DNA from: Pelecanus crispus
Lineage: Eukaryota > Chordata > Aves > Pelecaniformes > Pelecanidae
Reading direction: 5' to 3'
Assembly (NCBI RefSeq): GCF_030463565.1
Contig: NC_134646.1
Coordinates: 19,697,296-19,761,295, forward strand
DNA length: 64,000 bases
Positions within the stretch are counted from its first letter, which is position 1. Each line of letters opens with the position of its first letter. The translations under genes and the position numbers were made by a program. This document shows, in pieces, positions 1-11,399 of the stretch. The notes beneath the pieces are model-generated. The model was not told the origin of the DNA and ran no database searches. It saw only the letters and a program-made list of their open reading frames with translations.

Positions 1-430
1 TTGTGTCTTAGTCTCGCTTGAAGAGATCAAACCTGAAATGAGAGGTTGGTCTAGCCGCCCCTAGCCTCCCAGACTCGCCTGAGGTCAGTTAGAATGCAAG
101 GAGGCCTTCCTCTCATCCAAATCGGATCGTAACAGATGGGGAGTGTCCTCTCACTCCTTCCCGTGTGTCTCGACCCAGTTGTGAGCTGCTGTGCTGTCAG
201 GGGTCCTCTGAGATCTTGGAACATTAGTACAAATAAACCATCTGCTACAGAGCGGGTGCAAAGGCGATGACTGTTGTGTCTGCTGTCTTCAGGCCTTGCT
301 CAAGGAATCGGTGGCAGTGCCGGGGGGACCAAAAAGTTGCCTTCAGGAGTTCGAGCTGCTCAGTGCTGATTTATTTACACCAAGGTCAGTCAGAAGGGAC
401 TTCAGAAAACTGGAGGTTAAACACATGAGG
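1..430 (+). repeat. LTR-like fragment (tentative)
   Basis: The stretch has an AATAAA signal at 232-237, followed by a GT-rich downstream segment and a TGG-initiated G-rich stretch near 312. That is the order expected for the R-U5 end of a retroviral LTR and a primer-binding site. The left end lies outside the window and no terminal repeat or target duplication can be seen. It could also be ordinary non-coding DNA, so the call is weak. Confidence 0.25.
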
Positions 431-723
431 AGCTACCACGAGCGGCTATCAGGGTGAGCGTGTTGGGTGCCAGGTGGATGAAGTCACACAGAAGAAATCC
501 CATCATGCACAAGAGGCATCACATGCACACGGAGCAGAGAAATGAGATTGCCATCAAACTGAAGGTGAGCAAAGCTCTCCTGAAGAAGATTTGTGGTCAT
601 GTGTACACAGCAGGAGCGGAGCCACACAGCTTCCCCTTCTTGCACATCATCTCTCCCAGTCCAACTCTCTCTCAGATTGCCTTCTCCCATCTATCTTAAA
701 AAGCATCTTTGTTATTAAGTAGT
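431..723. other. No recognisable feature
   Basis: Both strands have short open frames here, but none resembles a known family or has convincing splice sites. The last five bases (719-723) are the left target-site copy of the following LTR. Confidence 0.4.
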
Positions 724-1326
724 TGTGCCAGTTTTGGCTGGGATAGAGTTAATTTTCTTCATACTAGAGCTTTTCTTCTTCCTACTAGAGCTAGTATGGG
801 GCTATGTTTTGGATTTGTGCTGAAAACAGTGTTGATAACACAGGGATATTTTAGTTAATGCTGAGCAGTGCTTACACACAGTCAAGGCCTTTTCTGCTTC
901 TCACCCCACCCCACCAGCGAGTAGGCTGGGGGTGCACAAGAAGCTGGGAGGGGACACAGCTGGGAGAGCTGACCCCAACTGACCAAAGGGACGTTCCACA
1001 CCATATGACGTCATGCTCAGCATATAAAGCTGGGGTAAGAAGAAGGTAAAGGGGGGACGTTCGGAGTGGTGGCATTTGTCTTCCCAAGTAACTGTTACGT
1101 GTGATGGAGCCCTGCTTTCCTGGAGATGGCTGAACATCTGCCTGCCAATGGGAAGTAGTGAATGAATTCCTTGTTTTGCTTTGCTTGCATGGGCAGCTTT
1201 TTTTTTTTTTCTCAACCCACGAGTTTTCTCACTTTTACCCTGCTGATTCTCTCCCCCATCCCACCAGGGTGGAGTGAGTAAGCAGTTGTGTGGGGCTTAG
1301 TTGTCATCTGGGGTTAAACTACAACA
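724..1326 (+). mobile_element. Solo LTR, family S, copy 1
   Basis: This 603-bp element starts TGTGCC and ends ACAACA, the TG...CA ends of an LTR. Near-identical 5-bp flanks (GTAGT at 719-723, GTAGC at 1327-1331) fit a target duplication with one later substitution. Internal marks shared with the other four copies are the GGCTGGGATAGAGTTAA block near the 5' end, a TATA-type box (CATATAAAGC, about 1020) and the TTCTC-AACCC block before the end. No internal retroviral genes are attached, so it is a solo LTR. A 5-bp duplication is typical of ERVL (class III) elements. Confidence 0.85.
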
Positions 1327-1371
1327 GTAGCAAAGGCCCTTTTTAATCAACAGTACAACTTACTCTACTAA

Positions 1372-1936
1372 TGTTGTGATTTAACCCCAGCCAGCAACTA
1401 AGCACCACGCAGCCACTCGCTCACTCCCCCTGCCCCGGTGGAATGGGGGAGAGAATCGGAAGAGTAAGAGTGAGGAAAAACTCCTGGGTTGAGATAAGAA
1501 CAGTTTAATAATTGAAATAAAATAAGTAGTGGTAGTAATAATAACAATATAATAATAATAGCAACATAATATACAAAGCAAGTGGCGCACAATGCAGTTG
1601 CTCACCACCCATCGACCGATACCCAGACAGTTCCCAAGCAGCGATTGCTGCCCCCCGACCCACTCCCCCCAGTTTCTATACTGAGCATGACATCATATGG
1701 TATGGAATAGCCCTTTGGCCAGTTTGGGGCAGCTGTCCTGGCTGTGCCCCCTCCCAGTTTCTTGTGCACCTGGCAGAGCATGGGAAGCTGAAAAGTCCTT
1801 GACTAGTGTAAGCAGTACTTAGCAACAACTAAACCATCAGCGTGTTATCAACATTATTCTCACGCTAAATCCAAACCACAGCCCTATGCCAGCTACTAGG
1901 AAGAAAATTAACTCTATCCCAGCCGAAAGCAGGACA
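1372..1936 (-). mobile_element. Solo LTR, family S, copy 2 (inverted)
   Basis: This is the reverse-complement relative of the 724-1326 element, starting TGTTGTGATTTAACC and ending AGCAGGACA on the + strand. The flanks are ACTAA (1367-1371) and ACTGA (1937-1941), a 5-bp target duplication with one mismatch. An AT-rich (ATA/AAT)n tract lies near 1530-1570. It is only 45 bp from copy 1 and faces it, so the pair forms a long imperfect inverted repeat. Confidence 0.87.
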
Positions 1937-1941
1937 ACTGA

Positions 1942-2545
1942 GTAACATCAGTACCTTTAAAAAGTACTTGTCACATGTCAAATTCTGTTGCAAAGCATGC
2001 TGGATGTCATTCTGCCAATACCTTGGTTAATGTTGAATTAACTTTGTGATGCATCATGTGTGGCTGTTTGCTCAGCTCCTGCTCAGGTGTTGGACTAATG
2101 CGCTGCTGCTCATGTACGCTGGGAGCAGTGCCATCAGGTTAAAGCAAGGGCATCATGTATGCTGGGCACAAAGGACAGGAGATGGTAACGTCTGTCATCC
2201 CCTGCGGTGTGGTGGCAGCAGTTGGCAGCTTGGGATAAAACTCTTGGGAGGCCACAGAAATGGCACAGAGTACACGTCCAAGCTGGAAGGTAGACACAGG
2301 TCAGCTTGCCCAAAAATGCCTCGGGAGCCAGCCCAACAACAGCCGGACTGCTGAGGTTCTCCTGCTTCCCACCACCATGCCCCCTGGTAGCTCTTCTGCT
2401 TGTGCGCAGGTGCGAGTCAGTGAATTTGTGAGTTAGGGAATTAATGAAGTAGCAGATTAAAAAATTGATGAGTTGAGTATGTTACAAGAGGGTTGATTTG
2501 ATTATTGATTTTTACCTTAGTTGTTTTTTACCTTGTGAGCTCCTG
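1942..2545. other. No recognisable feature
   Basis: I see no supported gene, repeat or regulatory element between the solo LTR and the CR1 fragment. A 102-codon frame at 2046-2354 has no family resemblance. Confidence 0.35.
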
Positions 2546-3783
2546 AGATGAAGTCCTGCCTGACTAACCTAGTGGCTTTCTATGAAGGAGTGACTGCATC
2601 AGTGGACAAGGGAAAAGCAATGGATGTCATCTACCTGGACTTCTGTGAAGCCTTTGACACAGTCCCCTACAACATCCTTCTCTCTAAATTGGGGAGATAT
2701 GGATTTGATGGGTGCACTGTTGGGTGGATAAGGAATTGGTTGGATGGTCACATCCAGAGGGTAGTGGTCAACGGCTCGATGTCCAAATGGAGACCGGTGA
2801 CAAGTGGCGTCCCTCAGGGGTCCGTACTGGGACCCGTGCTGTTTAATAACTTCATCAACAACATAGACAGTGGGATTGAGTGCACCCTCAGCAAGTTTGC
2901 AGACGACACCAAGCTGAGTGGTGCAGTTGACACGCCAGAAGGACGAGATGTCATCCAGAGGGACCTGGACAAGCTGGAGAGGGGGGCCTGTGTGAACCTC
3001 ATGAGGTTCAACAAGGCCAAGTGCAAGGTCCTGCACCTGGGACGGGGCAACCCCCAATATCAGTACAGGCTGGGGGATGAAGGGATTGAGAGCAGCCCTG
3101 TGGAGAAGGACTTGGGGGTCCTGGTGCATGAAAAGCTGGACATGAGCCAGCGATGTGCGCTTGCAGCCCAGAAAGCCAACCAAATCCTGGGCTGCATCAA
3201 AAGCAGCATGTCCAGCAGGTCGAGGGAGGTGATTCTGCCCCTCTACTGCTCTGGTGAGACCTCACCTGGAGTACTGCGTCCAGCTCTGGAGCCCTCAGCA
3301 CAAGAAGGACATGGACCTGCTGGAGCGGGTCCAGAGGAGGGCCACAAAAATGATCCGAGGGCTGGAGCACCTCTCCTACAAGGACAGGCTGAGGGCGTTG
3401 GGGTTGTTCAGCCTGGAGAAGAGAAGGCTGCGGGGAGACCTTATTGCGGCCTTTCAGTACTTAAAGGGGGCCTATAGGAAAGATGGGGAGAATCTTTTTA
3501 ACAAGGCCTGTTGTGACAGGACAAGGGCTAATGGTTTTAAACTAAAGGAGGGTAGATTTAGAGTGGATATAAGGAAGACATTTTTTACAATGAGGGTGGC
3601 GAGGCACTGGAATGGGTTGCCCAGAGAGGCAGTGGAGGCCCTGTCCCTGGAAACATTCAAGGTCATGTTGGCTGGGGCTCTGAGCAACCTGATCTGGTTA
3701 AAGCTGTCCCTGCTCACTGCAGGGGGGTGGGCTAGATGACCTCTAAAGGTCCCTTCCAACCCAAAGCATTCTGTGGTTCTATG
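2546..3783 (+). mobile_element. CR1 LINE, 5'-truncated, reverse transcriptase part
   Basis: An open frame from 2548 encodes CR1-type reverse transcriptase. It shows the [11 protein letters not shown] block, the [11 protein letters not shown] block and the catalytic FADD motif (about 2895-2910). Near 3246 the frame is lost: compared with the CR1 copy at 34.26 kb, two bases are missing in the CTCTACT-CTG stretch. The C-terminal part then continues in another frame (3254-3739: [35 protein letters not shown]). The element ends in a degraded CR1 tail (TTCTGTGGTTCTATGA). It is a dead copy lacking ORF1 and the endonuclease. Confidence 0.93.
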
Positions 3784-6700
3784 AACTTTGATTCCCAGGG
3801 TGCGTAGTCCTGTAAATCTGAGTGACCCGGAGGAAGACTGGCACCGCTGAAGGTGCTGAAGGGATGGTGAGAAATATCAGGCGCTGACTGCAGGAAGCAG
3901 AAGCTCAGCCAGGCTGAGTGAAGCATCTCATGAGAAACCTCTGCCCAGGCCAGCATATGTCCGCAGATGAATGTAAAACCACTTCTCTTCCTACTTTCCT
4001 TTGAGTCTGATGCACTGTGGCTGTGAGCTGCTGCAAAGCAGGTAACGCCCTTGGCCCCAGCTGTGAGCTCCCTGCTGTGTGCTGGACTTCGTGTTTGGGT
4101 GTCTGTGGCATGAGGGGTTCAGGCAGCTTGCCCAGGTCGAAATGCACCCCCCAGCCATAACCCCAGTGCCATTTTTCTGTCTGATTAGCCAGCCGAGTGG
4201 ACCCGCTCCACTGTGTGCATTGTCCGTGGCATGGGAGGGATGAGGGACGCACAGGTGTGCGTTGTAGTTGCAGGGATTTTCCTTTGGCCTTGAGTCAGTC
4301 CAGGTTGTGGGAAGGAGGCAAGGTTTGGAGGAGAGGTGCTGAAAATGTCTGAAACCAGCTGAAACATCTGGAAAAAAACCCCAATGTTTCAGACGCAGAA
4401 GCCTTTCTCCATGTCTGAAACAAAACCCTGTTGAAACCCTGAGGTTGTTACTCTGCCTCTTGAAAGGGCTGGTGAGACCAGAGTGCATCCAGAACTGTCA
4501 GTGACTTGCACAGGGTGTGGAAGGTTAAATATTTGGGATATATTATTGAAGAAATAGTAAATAGTAGTGTCTCGTAGAGGGAAATGGATGCGTGTATGGT
4601 AAGGACTCAGTTAATTTTACAATAGCTGGGCTACATGGCTTGTGACAAGCACTTAGAGAATCTGCCTACTTCTTATAGAAAGCCTCCACATGGGGTGTAT
4701 TTACTAATTCAGAAATGAAAACCCAAATGCATCCCTAAGAAGGAGCAGGGAGCACACTTGCAGATGGAGGAGAGGATTAAAAGCAAAGGTACCATGGCAT
4801 TCTGCTGCCTCCTTCTCTGGGGCTGAATGAAAGTGGAGGAGAACAGTTCGGGCTGGGGCTTCCCCCCCATTCACAGTGTCATGGCACAGGGTGCTGACCC
4901 GCAGGGAGCCATCCCCTGATGCATATGGGTTTAGCTGTTGCTGGCTTTGACTGAGAGTGTCCTGTTTTGCCCCCTGTGTCAGCGGGCTGGGGCAGGGGCT
5001 GTTCTGGGCGCCACAGGATGGTTTGGCCACCCAGGAGCCCCTGCCATGGCCCCCTTTCACCACCACGCTGCCCACCCACCATCGCCCAAGCCTGGTTGTG
5101 AAAGCAAGCAGATCTGCAAAACTCCTTCATCTGACGCCTTTTCCGTGAGGAAAAGGAAAAGCTCAGAGTGAAGCACCCTGAGGTACTCTTCATTTAGCCT
5201 GGTGTGAGAAGTATGCTTTTTCTTTGGGGAAAAATGTTGGAAAAATGTCTATCCCAAAGAATGCACACCATTCAGAGCTGTTCTCCCCCAAACAACAACC
5301 ACATGTACACAGTTACAGGAGTAAGACAATAGACATGCAACCATTTTTTGGAAAGTTGAATAGCAGTCTGTGGTTTAATTCTGGGAAAAGGAAAGAAAAA
5401 ATAATGTGCTTTGATGTGTTAAGCCTGTGGCAATTCTGATAGGGTACAGCTGTTGACCTTCCCCTCCAGTTACCTCCCACCATTGCTGCCTACCAATAAC
5501 AGCCTCCAAGAGAGAGAAAGTATAGTTTCATTTCCCCAGAGTCTCTCTGCACAGGGCTCCGGACGGCAAGGAAGCCTGAACTAACAGAGGCTGCTCAGCA
5601 GAAGGTTGGTTCTCTTAAAGCATGGAAATAGTAAAAACTTGTTAGCCTGGGAAGAGTGGGATGATAGTGCAAAACGAGATTCCCCGCCTCGCTCAGCACA
5701 TAATTTAAAGGAAAATATATGGCAAATCCTACTTGGGGAAGGGGGGAGGCTTCTAAAAAGCTATGCACAAAAGCTGGATTATGGTGGGGTTATTTCTTCT
5801 TTGCTGCTTTCTCCTGCTACCAGAATTGTATAACTGTGTTAAAGCAATCTGGCTGGTACATTGCTCTCCGTTTAAATTGAGCTCTCTCTTGTCTGCATGG
5901 ATGCTGAAGACCAAATTCCTCTTAGCAAGGCTGCTTAGCTCTATGTGTTTTCTGGTAAACTCTGAGGGTGTGCTGGATGTAGCTGCTGTCCTGCCAGAAG
6001 CTTGGATGTCAGTTGCTTTTATATGTTGCTGCCTGGTCTCCCTGTGTATTTGCTGTCCTTTTCAATGGGGTGTGCTATTGGTGACAAGAGCATCTTAATA
6101 TTGCAATCTCTTCATTACTGTTTGCAGCTAAGAGAGAAGAAAGTGTGTGAATAATACTCATCTACAGAATACTGTGCATTTGTAAATGTGTAGAAAGTAG
6201 AGAGATTTACCATGTGTCGGTAGTATAGCTGTGGGTCAGCAGAGGGAAGCGCTCGGAGGCAATGCACGCTCAGTTTCCCTCTGGACGCATGCCTGATACT
6301 GCCTCTGGCTGCGTTCATGCCAGGCTTGCAGGCTGGTGTGTGCTGGCAGGTGAAGGCAGGAGTGGCTTTTCTGGAGGAGCGTGCATTGCCCCAAAGCATG
6401 GAGAGCATCGCCACTTCGTTTCAGTTTCTGTTCTGGATTCTGGGCTCAGGAGCTGCGCAGGAAGGAGCGTGACCACCCAGCAGCTATTGCCAAGCTGTTA
6501 TTTATAAGAAGAAAAAAAGGAACCCAAAGTGATAGCAAAAAGTCTCAACAAATGTGAGCAGGCAGTTTATCTTATGTTTTTTCTTTCCCCTTTCTTCTAT
6601 TTGTGCGTAACTAGAAGAACTTGGCCTCAGGGCAAAACTTGCGTTTAATTGTTTTGTGTTGTCTTTCACTGGCTGGGAGAATAGGAGCACAGATATTTGT

Positions 6701-7325
6701 GGGGATTTTTTTAGACCTGAGATTTTAGACCTCATGATTTACTTGCTTGCTTAACCGCAGGAAGGCAAGGACTGGGGTTCAGACTTGGGCCATAGCGTTG
6801 AGTTTCTGCCTTTCTGGCTCTCTACAAGAAACCGGAGATACCAGTTTTCTACGGTGTCTCTCTCTTGCGTGGAGCCCGGCTTCCCTACAAAGAAAGGCAA
6901 GACCGCAGCTGCTTCCCACATGTTTTGTACCCATGTCAAAGCAATCTTTGTGTGAAATATACCAAGTTCAACAACCAAAATGCCCAAGTCACTGGTTTTA
7001 GCCTAGGTTCACTGCCCAGCCCTGCTTGGCACAGGGGAAATTGGTGAACTGCATCTAAGCACTAGTGAAGCCTTTGTGGGGTGGAGTGGGGAACGTCAAT
7101 GGCCTTATGCTATTTTGAAGGCTGGTTAAAATGGCAGAAAATGCAAAAACCTTCAAAAGACACAAATGCAGGCACGATATGGTTACCCTTCATCACTTCC
7201 AGCGGCAGGAAGGGAGCTGGGCGAAAGGCTGCGTGCTGCAGAGTGATGGCAACCAGCTTGGCTGGGGGATCAGACCGACTGCAGTTTTTTCACTAACTGT
7301 CCTGTTCCCCTCCCGTCTCTTTCAG
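3784..7325. other. Presumed non-coding; upstream of the first PLAC8-like gene
   Basis: No open frame here has family resemblance. A hydrophobic 111-codon frame at 5763-6098 is probably chance. The untranslated first exon of the PLAC8-like gene should lie here, because its first coding exon opens at a splice acceptor (7325). I cannot place that exon or its promoter. Confidence 0.35.
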
Positions 7326-7339
7326 AAGAGCAACTAGGA

Positions 7340-9520
7340 ATGGCCACCCCGTCCGTCGTGACAGTCCAGCCACAGTATGCCATGGCCACGCCCAGTGTCT
7401 CGAGGAACATGTGGCAGACAGGGCTGATGGACTGCTGCACCGACTGCGGTGTCTGTGAGTGCCTCACGCGGTCCCATCTCTCAGCCGTCGGCAGTGACGT
7501 GCTGCAGTCGGTCCCATGCCCTCTCGGGACACTTTTCTCGCCCCTGCTGCTCGGGTCGGTGGTGTGGTAGCTGCAGTTCCTCCCCCGATGCGGGGCAGGC
7601 AGGCAGAGCCTCACCTGCTGCTCCGTTTCTCCCCCTGCCAGTCTGCTGCGGGTTTTTCTGCTTTCCCTGCCTCGCCTGCCAAGTGGCCGGAGACATGAAT
7701 GAGTGCTGCCTGTGTGGGACCAGCGTGGCCATGAGGACCCTCTACCGCACCAGATACAACATCCCGGTCAGTGGTTAACCCACCCCCTCACCGTGCTGTG
7801 AGGTGAAAGATGAGGTGCCCCCAAGGCCCCTCTCTCTGCACGAGGGATGAGCATGGGGCAGCAGCGCTCTCCGCTCGCCCTTTTTTTCGCTTTTGTATCC
7901 TGCATGATGCCAGGAGCACAGGACAGGGGTTGGGACACCCTCGGCCGTGCTGATCCCTGGGCTGGTGTCCAACAATGCATGTTAATCGGACACAGCTCCT
8001 TCCCAGCACCCTTCACCGGGGGCACGTGTCCTGCCTTCAGCTGCCACCAACCCCAGTGGCTCTCAGAGCCTTGGCTGCTGCTTCCCCACACCATCCCCGG
8101 TCTCTGAAAGATGGGAAAGGTTTGAGATAATTATGGGCAGACTAAAGAATAAATTAAGTCAGTTGCACAGATAAACACCCATAATCAGATGCAGGAGAAA
8201 GGTGAACATTGGCATACAGTACATATGTAAAATGGTTTCTTCCCACTGGGGGGTAGTGCCGTCCCCAGTGCAAACCGTTGTAGCCCAAGTCCAGTTTGCC
8301 CAAATTGTCTCTTTCTGTGTGCATTTTTCTGCCAAATCTCAACCTTGGAAGCTGAAAGGTAAGTACCTACCTGCACCCTGCAGAAAGGGTGTCAGGGTTT
8401 AGCCCCTGTCAGCAACCAAGCACCACACAGCCGCTCGCTCACCCTCTCCCCCTGGTGGGATGGGGGAGCGAATTGGAAGGGCAAAAGTAAGAAACCTGGT
8501 GGGTTGAGATAAGAACATTTTAATAATTGAAATAATAATAGTAATAAAAATTGTGATTAAAAAGGCGAATGAGAGAGAGAAACAAAACCCAGGGGAAAAA
8601 AACAAGTGATGCAACTGCTCACCACCTGCTGACCAATGCCCAGCCAGTCCCCAAACAGCAATCGCTGCCCCCCCGACCCACTCCCCCCAGTTTCTATACT
8701 GAGCGTGACATCACATGGTATGGAATAGCCCTTTGGCCAGTTTGGGGCAGCTGTCCTGGCTGTGCCCCCTCCCAGCTTCTTGTGCACCTGGCAGAGCATG
8801 GGAAGCTGAAAAGGTCCTTGATGAGCGTAAGCGGTACTTAGCAACAACTAAAACATCAGTGTGTTATCAGCATTATTCTCATACTAAATCCAAACCACAG
8901 CCCTATGCCAGCTACTAGGAAGAAAATTAACTCTGTCCCAGCCAGAACAAAGGGCTCCCTCCTTCCCTTCCAGTGTCTGGGTTTCACCAGCCCCCAGGGC
9001 ACCCACCAGTACCAAAACCACTGGTTTTGAGTGTCTGTTACTTGGGCTGCTGCAGCCAGCCAGGAAACAAAGGGCACACTATGTGGAATGTGATTAACCT
9101 TTTCTTGGCCGAAACACAGCTCTGTCCCTAAACAATGTCTTCCTAACAGGGGTCCATTTGCTCTGACTTCTGTGTCACCCTGTGCTGCCCTGTGTGCTCT
9201 GTTTGCCAAATCAAGAGAGACATCAACCGGCGGAGGAACCTGGGCATATTCTGGTAAGCTGGGTGTGCTGGCGCTGGTTTATAAAGCCACCGCTGCACGC
9301 AGCCAAGTGGCTTCCTGGAGTCTCTCCTGCCAACACCTGATGTAAGACAGGGTTGCTGCAGTGGGGAAATGGCCATGGACAGGTGACAAGAGTGACCTGT
9401 CCTGCAGCAAAATGTTGCTGGGAACCTCAGGCAGGATTGGCGGGGGGGCAGGATTGGGGAGACACAGTGTGGCAAGGCATGGCCCCACTCCCTGACCTTC
9501 CTCTCCTGTCTTGTTGCAGA
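7340..9520 (+). CDS. PLAC8: PLAC8-family cysteine-rich protein, copy 1
   Basis: The coding exons are 7340-7454, 7642-7766, 9150-9253 and one base at 9520, giving 114 residues (human PLAC8 has 115). The first exon opens at an acceptor (TTTCAG, ends 7325), so a 5' untranslated exon lies upstream. Introns are GT-AG with phases 1, 0 and 2. Family marks are WQTGLMDCC, CFPCLACQVAGDMNECCLCG, MRTLYRTRYNIP, GSIC and QIKRDINRRR. The stop codon TGA is split: TG ends exon 3 and A opens the last exon. If the last intron is retained, the frame ends TGG TAA, one Trp longer. One position where human PLAC8 and copy 2 have Cys (after GV, in the CxCG motif) reads Phe here. MATPSV occurs twice in the N-terminus, giving two possible starts (residues 1 and 15); the first follows the acceptor by 14 bases. 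PLAC8 proteins are small cysteine-rich proteins linked to differentiation and immunity; their biochemical activity is unsettled. An antisense solo LTR lies in intron 2. Confidence 0.85.
8390..8949 (-). mobile_element. Solo LTR, family S, copy 3
   Basis: This 560-bp solo LTR lies antisense to the host gene in intron 2 of the first PLAC8-like gene. It begins TGTCAGGGTTTAGCCCC and ends CAGAACA on the + strand. The 5-bp duplication AAGGG is perfect on both sides (8385-8389 and 8950-8954). It aligns over its full length with the copies at 1.4, 19.6 and 21.7 kb. The perfect duplication suggests it is relatively young. Confidence 0.93.
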
Positions 9521-9651
9521 TGCCACTGTCCTCACTGCACCCTGCGGAGCCGCTGTGGGCAGGAGTCACCACTGCTCCGGCTGTTGGGAAATGCACCGCG
9601 GGATGTTTGCCTTGATTATGGTTGATTCCTCCTTCCCTGAGTCCTATTATG

Positions 9652-9657
9652 AATAAA
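9652..9657 (+). terminator. Polyadenylation signal, PLAC8-like copy 1
   Basis: AATAAA lies about 130 bases after the split stop codon and is followed by a GT-rich stretch. The second PLAC8-like gene has the same signal in the same context (AATAAACAGCAGAGTTTGT), which supports its use. Confidence 0.75.
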
Positions 9658-9661
9658 CAGC

Positions 9662-11395
9662 AGAGTTTGTTTTCCTACCAGTGTGCGTGTCACTCTTGCA
9701 CCACCTGAGAGCACCCATCCTTCTCCTGCTCTGTCCGTCTCAGCAACCCCTGGTCCAGCTAAGATTTCCCTGCTCCCGCTGCAGAGAAAGATTTTCACTA
9801 TTATTTTGTTATTTGCTCAGCTTTTAGAAAGGATGTTTAATACATAAGAGGAGTCAGTGTTGCTCATCCAAGTTGTAAAATTTGGAAAAGTAACTTCTGC
9901 TCCAGGGCAGATCTGGGGCTTCCCGCAGGCAGGTGATGGCTGCAGGCCGCCGAGTGCCAAGTTGTCCCTGCTGCAGTGTCCTGGGTGGCCACCTGGGGCT
10001 GTTGGCCAGCCCCACCTTTCTGAACATAAAGCCACGGGGAGCTTTGGCTGCCTGGCACTAGCCCACCTCCTGCATTGCAGGGACATGCTCCCCTACTGAC
10101 CCTGAGCATGAATTCCCGCCCTCCTGCGATTAAAAACCTGCTTGGGTCATGGGTTGGCCAGGTCCTCTCTGCCACAGCCAGGCAGAGCACGCTTGCCTGT
10201 GCTGGGCTGTTAGCGATGCGCTCTCTGTTGAAAAGGCGGAGGTTGTATCCTCCCTCTCTCCATCACTCTCAGAGGGATGCTAAAGGATTTTTGATCTCTA
10301 CACATCTACCCCAGCTTCTCTCTCTAAGGAAAACATGGGGTGGGGGTTTCCTCTCTGCCTTCACCTTCACCATGCACCTTGTAAAGGGCACGTGGAGTCT
10401 CTGTCAGTGCTGCGGGGTGGGTCTGTGTTGTGGCACTCGCACCTGCCTAAACCACAGATGGCCCAGACAGTCCTGTGGATGATCCCTGGAAATACAGAAA
10501 ATGCATATTTAGCCTAAGAGAGGTAAAGGCCAGGAAAGCAGAGGGAGGGAGAGAAGAAATACCATGCTGCCGCCTCATCCCAGCACAGTGTGGTATTTCA
10601 TAGCTGTATGTCAAGGCAGCTGTGTCACCCAGTGGAGTTACGGTCAGTTCTTGCTGATGCTCAAGCTTAATGAAGGAAAGGCGCTGCTCCTCCAGCAGCA
10701 GATCTCTTAAGGCAGCCCAGGAGCCTGAATGCAACTGTCCTTCTCTGAAAACTGCTCCTGAAAGCGGTGTGTCCCACCGGGGCTCTGGGCCTGTGGGATG
10801 CTGGGGTGGGGAAAGGGGGGGGGGGGGGGGGGGGGCAGCAGGAGCCCGGCAAAAGTGGCAGCAAGGAGCGGGGAAGCTGCAATTGTGCAAAGCAGCACCT
10901 GCAGCGGCATCTGGTCTGTTAGTCAGAGGGAGCTGAGGTTGTTCACCAGGGAGCAGCCAGAGCATATAAAGGATGAGAACCAGGAAAAGGCCACACCTTT
11001 CCTGGGACAAGGGCAGCTCAGCGGGTACGTATGGCTTGGCTTTGCTTCAGCAAGAGCTGCGGTACAAAACCATGCAAACCGCTCGTGGCTGAAGTGGTGT
11101 TGCTGGGGAAGGGGAAAGGGTGGGAAGAGAGGTCAGGTGTTCTACCTGGAAGACTACTTCAGGGCTAAACCAGAGCGTGTGGGTGCTGCTGACTGGCATA
11201 TGGACAGAAGCGGGCAGCAGAGGTAAAGGACATCAGCTTATGCACTGTATTGTTCATTTGCGCACCTAACGTGCCTATACATAACAAAATGCTGCTTTAT
11301 GACCTTGGTTATTGGTGAAGTGTGTCTGCATGCCCCTCAGGGTCTGTTTTGTTCCCATCAGCCGTTCCAGCACCGCTGGTGGTGCTGTGGAGCTG
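9662..11395. other. Intergenic, no gene recognised
   Basis: This is moderately GC-rich spacer between the two PLAC8-like genes. A 187-codon minus-strand frame (10447-11010) starts with a signal-like hydrophobic stretch. It reads through the poly-G tract as polyproline and has no recognisable domain, so I do not call it. Confidence 0.35.
10815..10835 (+). repeat. Poly-G tract (21 G)
   Basis: An uninterrupted run of 21 guanines follows a GGGG-rich lead-in. It could fold as a G-quadruplex and is also a place where assembly errors in length are likely. Confidence 0.9.
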
Positions 11396-11399
11396 TAGA

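Noticed and set aside
5763-6098. 111-codon hydrophobic, cysteine-containing frame
   Set aside because: It looks like a small membrane protein at first sight, but has no motif, no PLAC8-type cysteine pattern and no splice context.
10447-11010. 187-codon minus-strand frame with a signal-like N-terminus
   Set aside because: It runs through the poly-G tract as polyproline, shows no family resemblance and has no sign of splicing or conservation.
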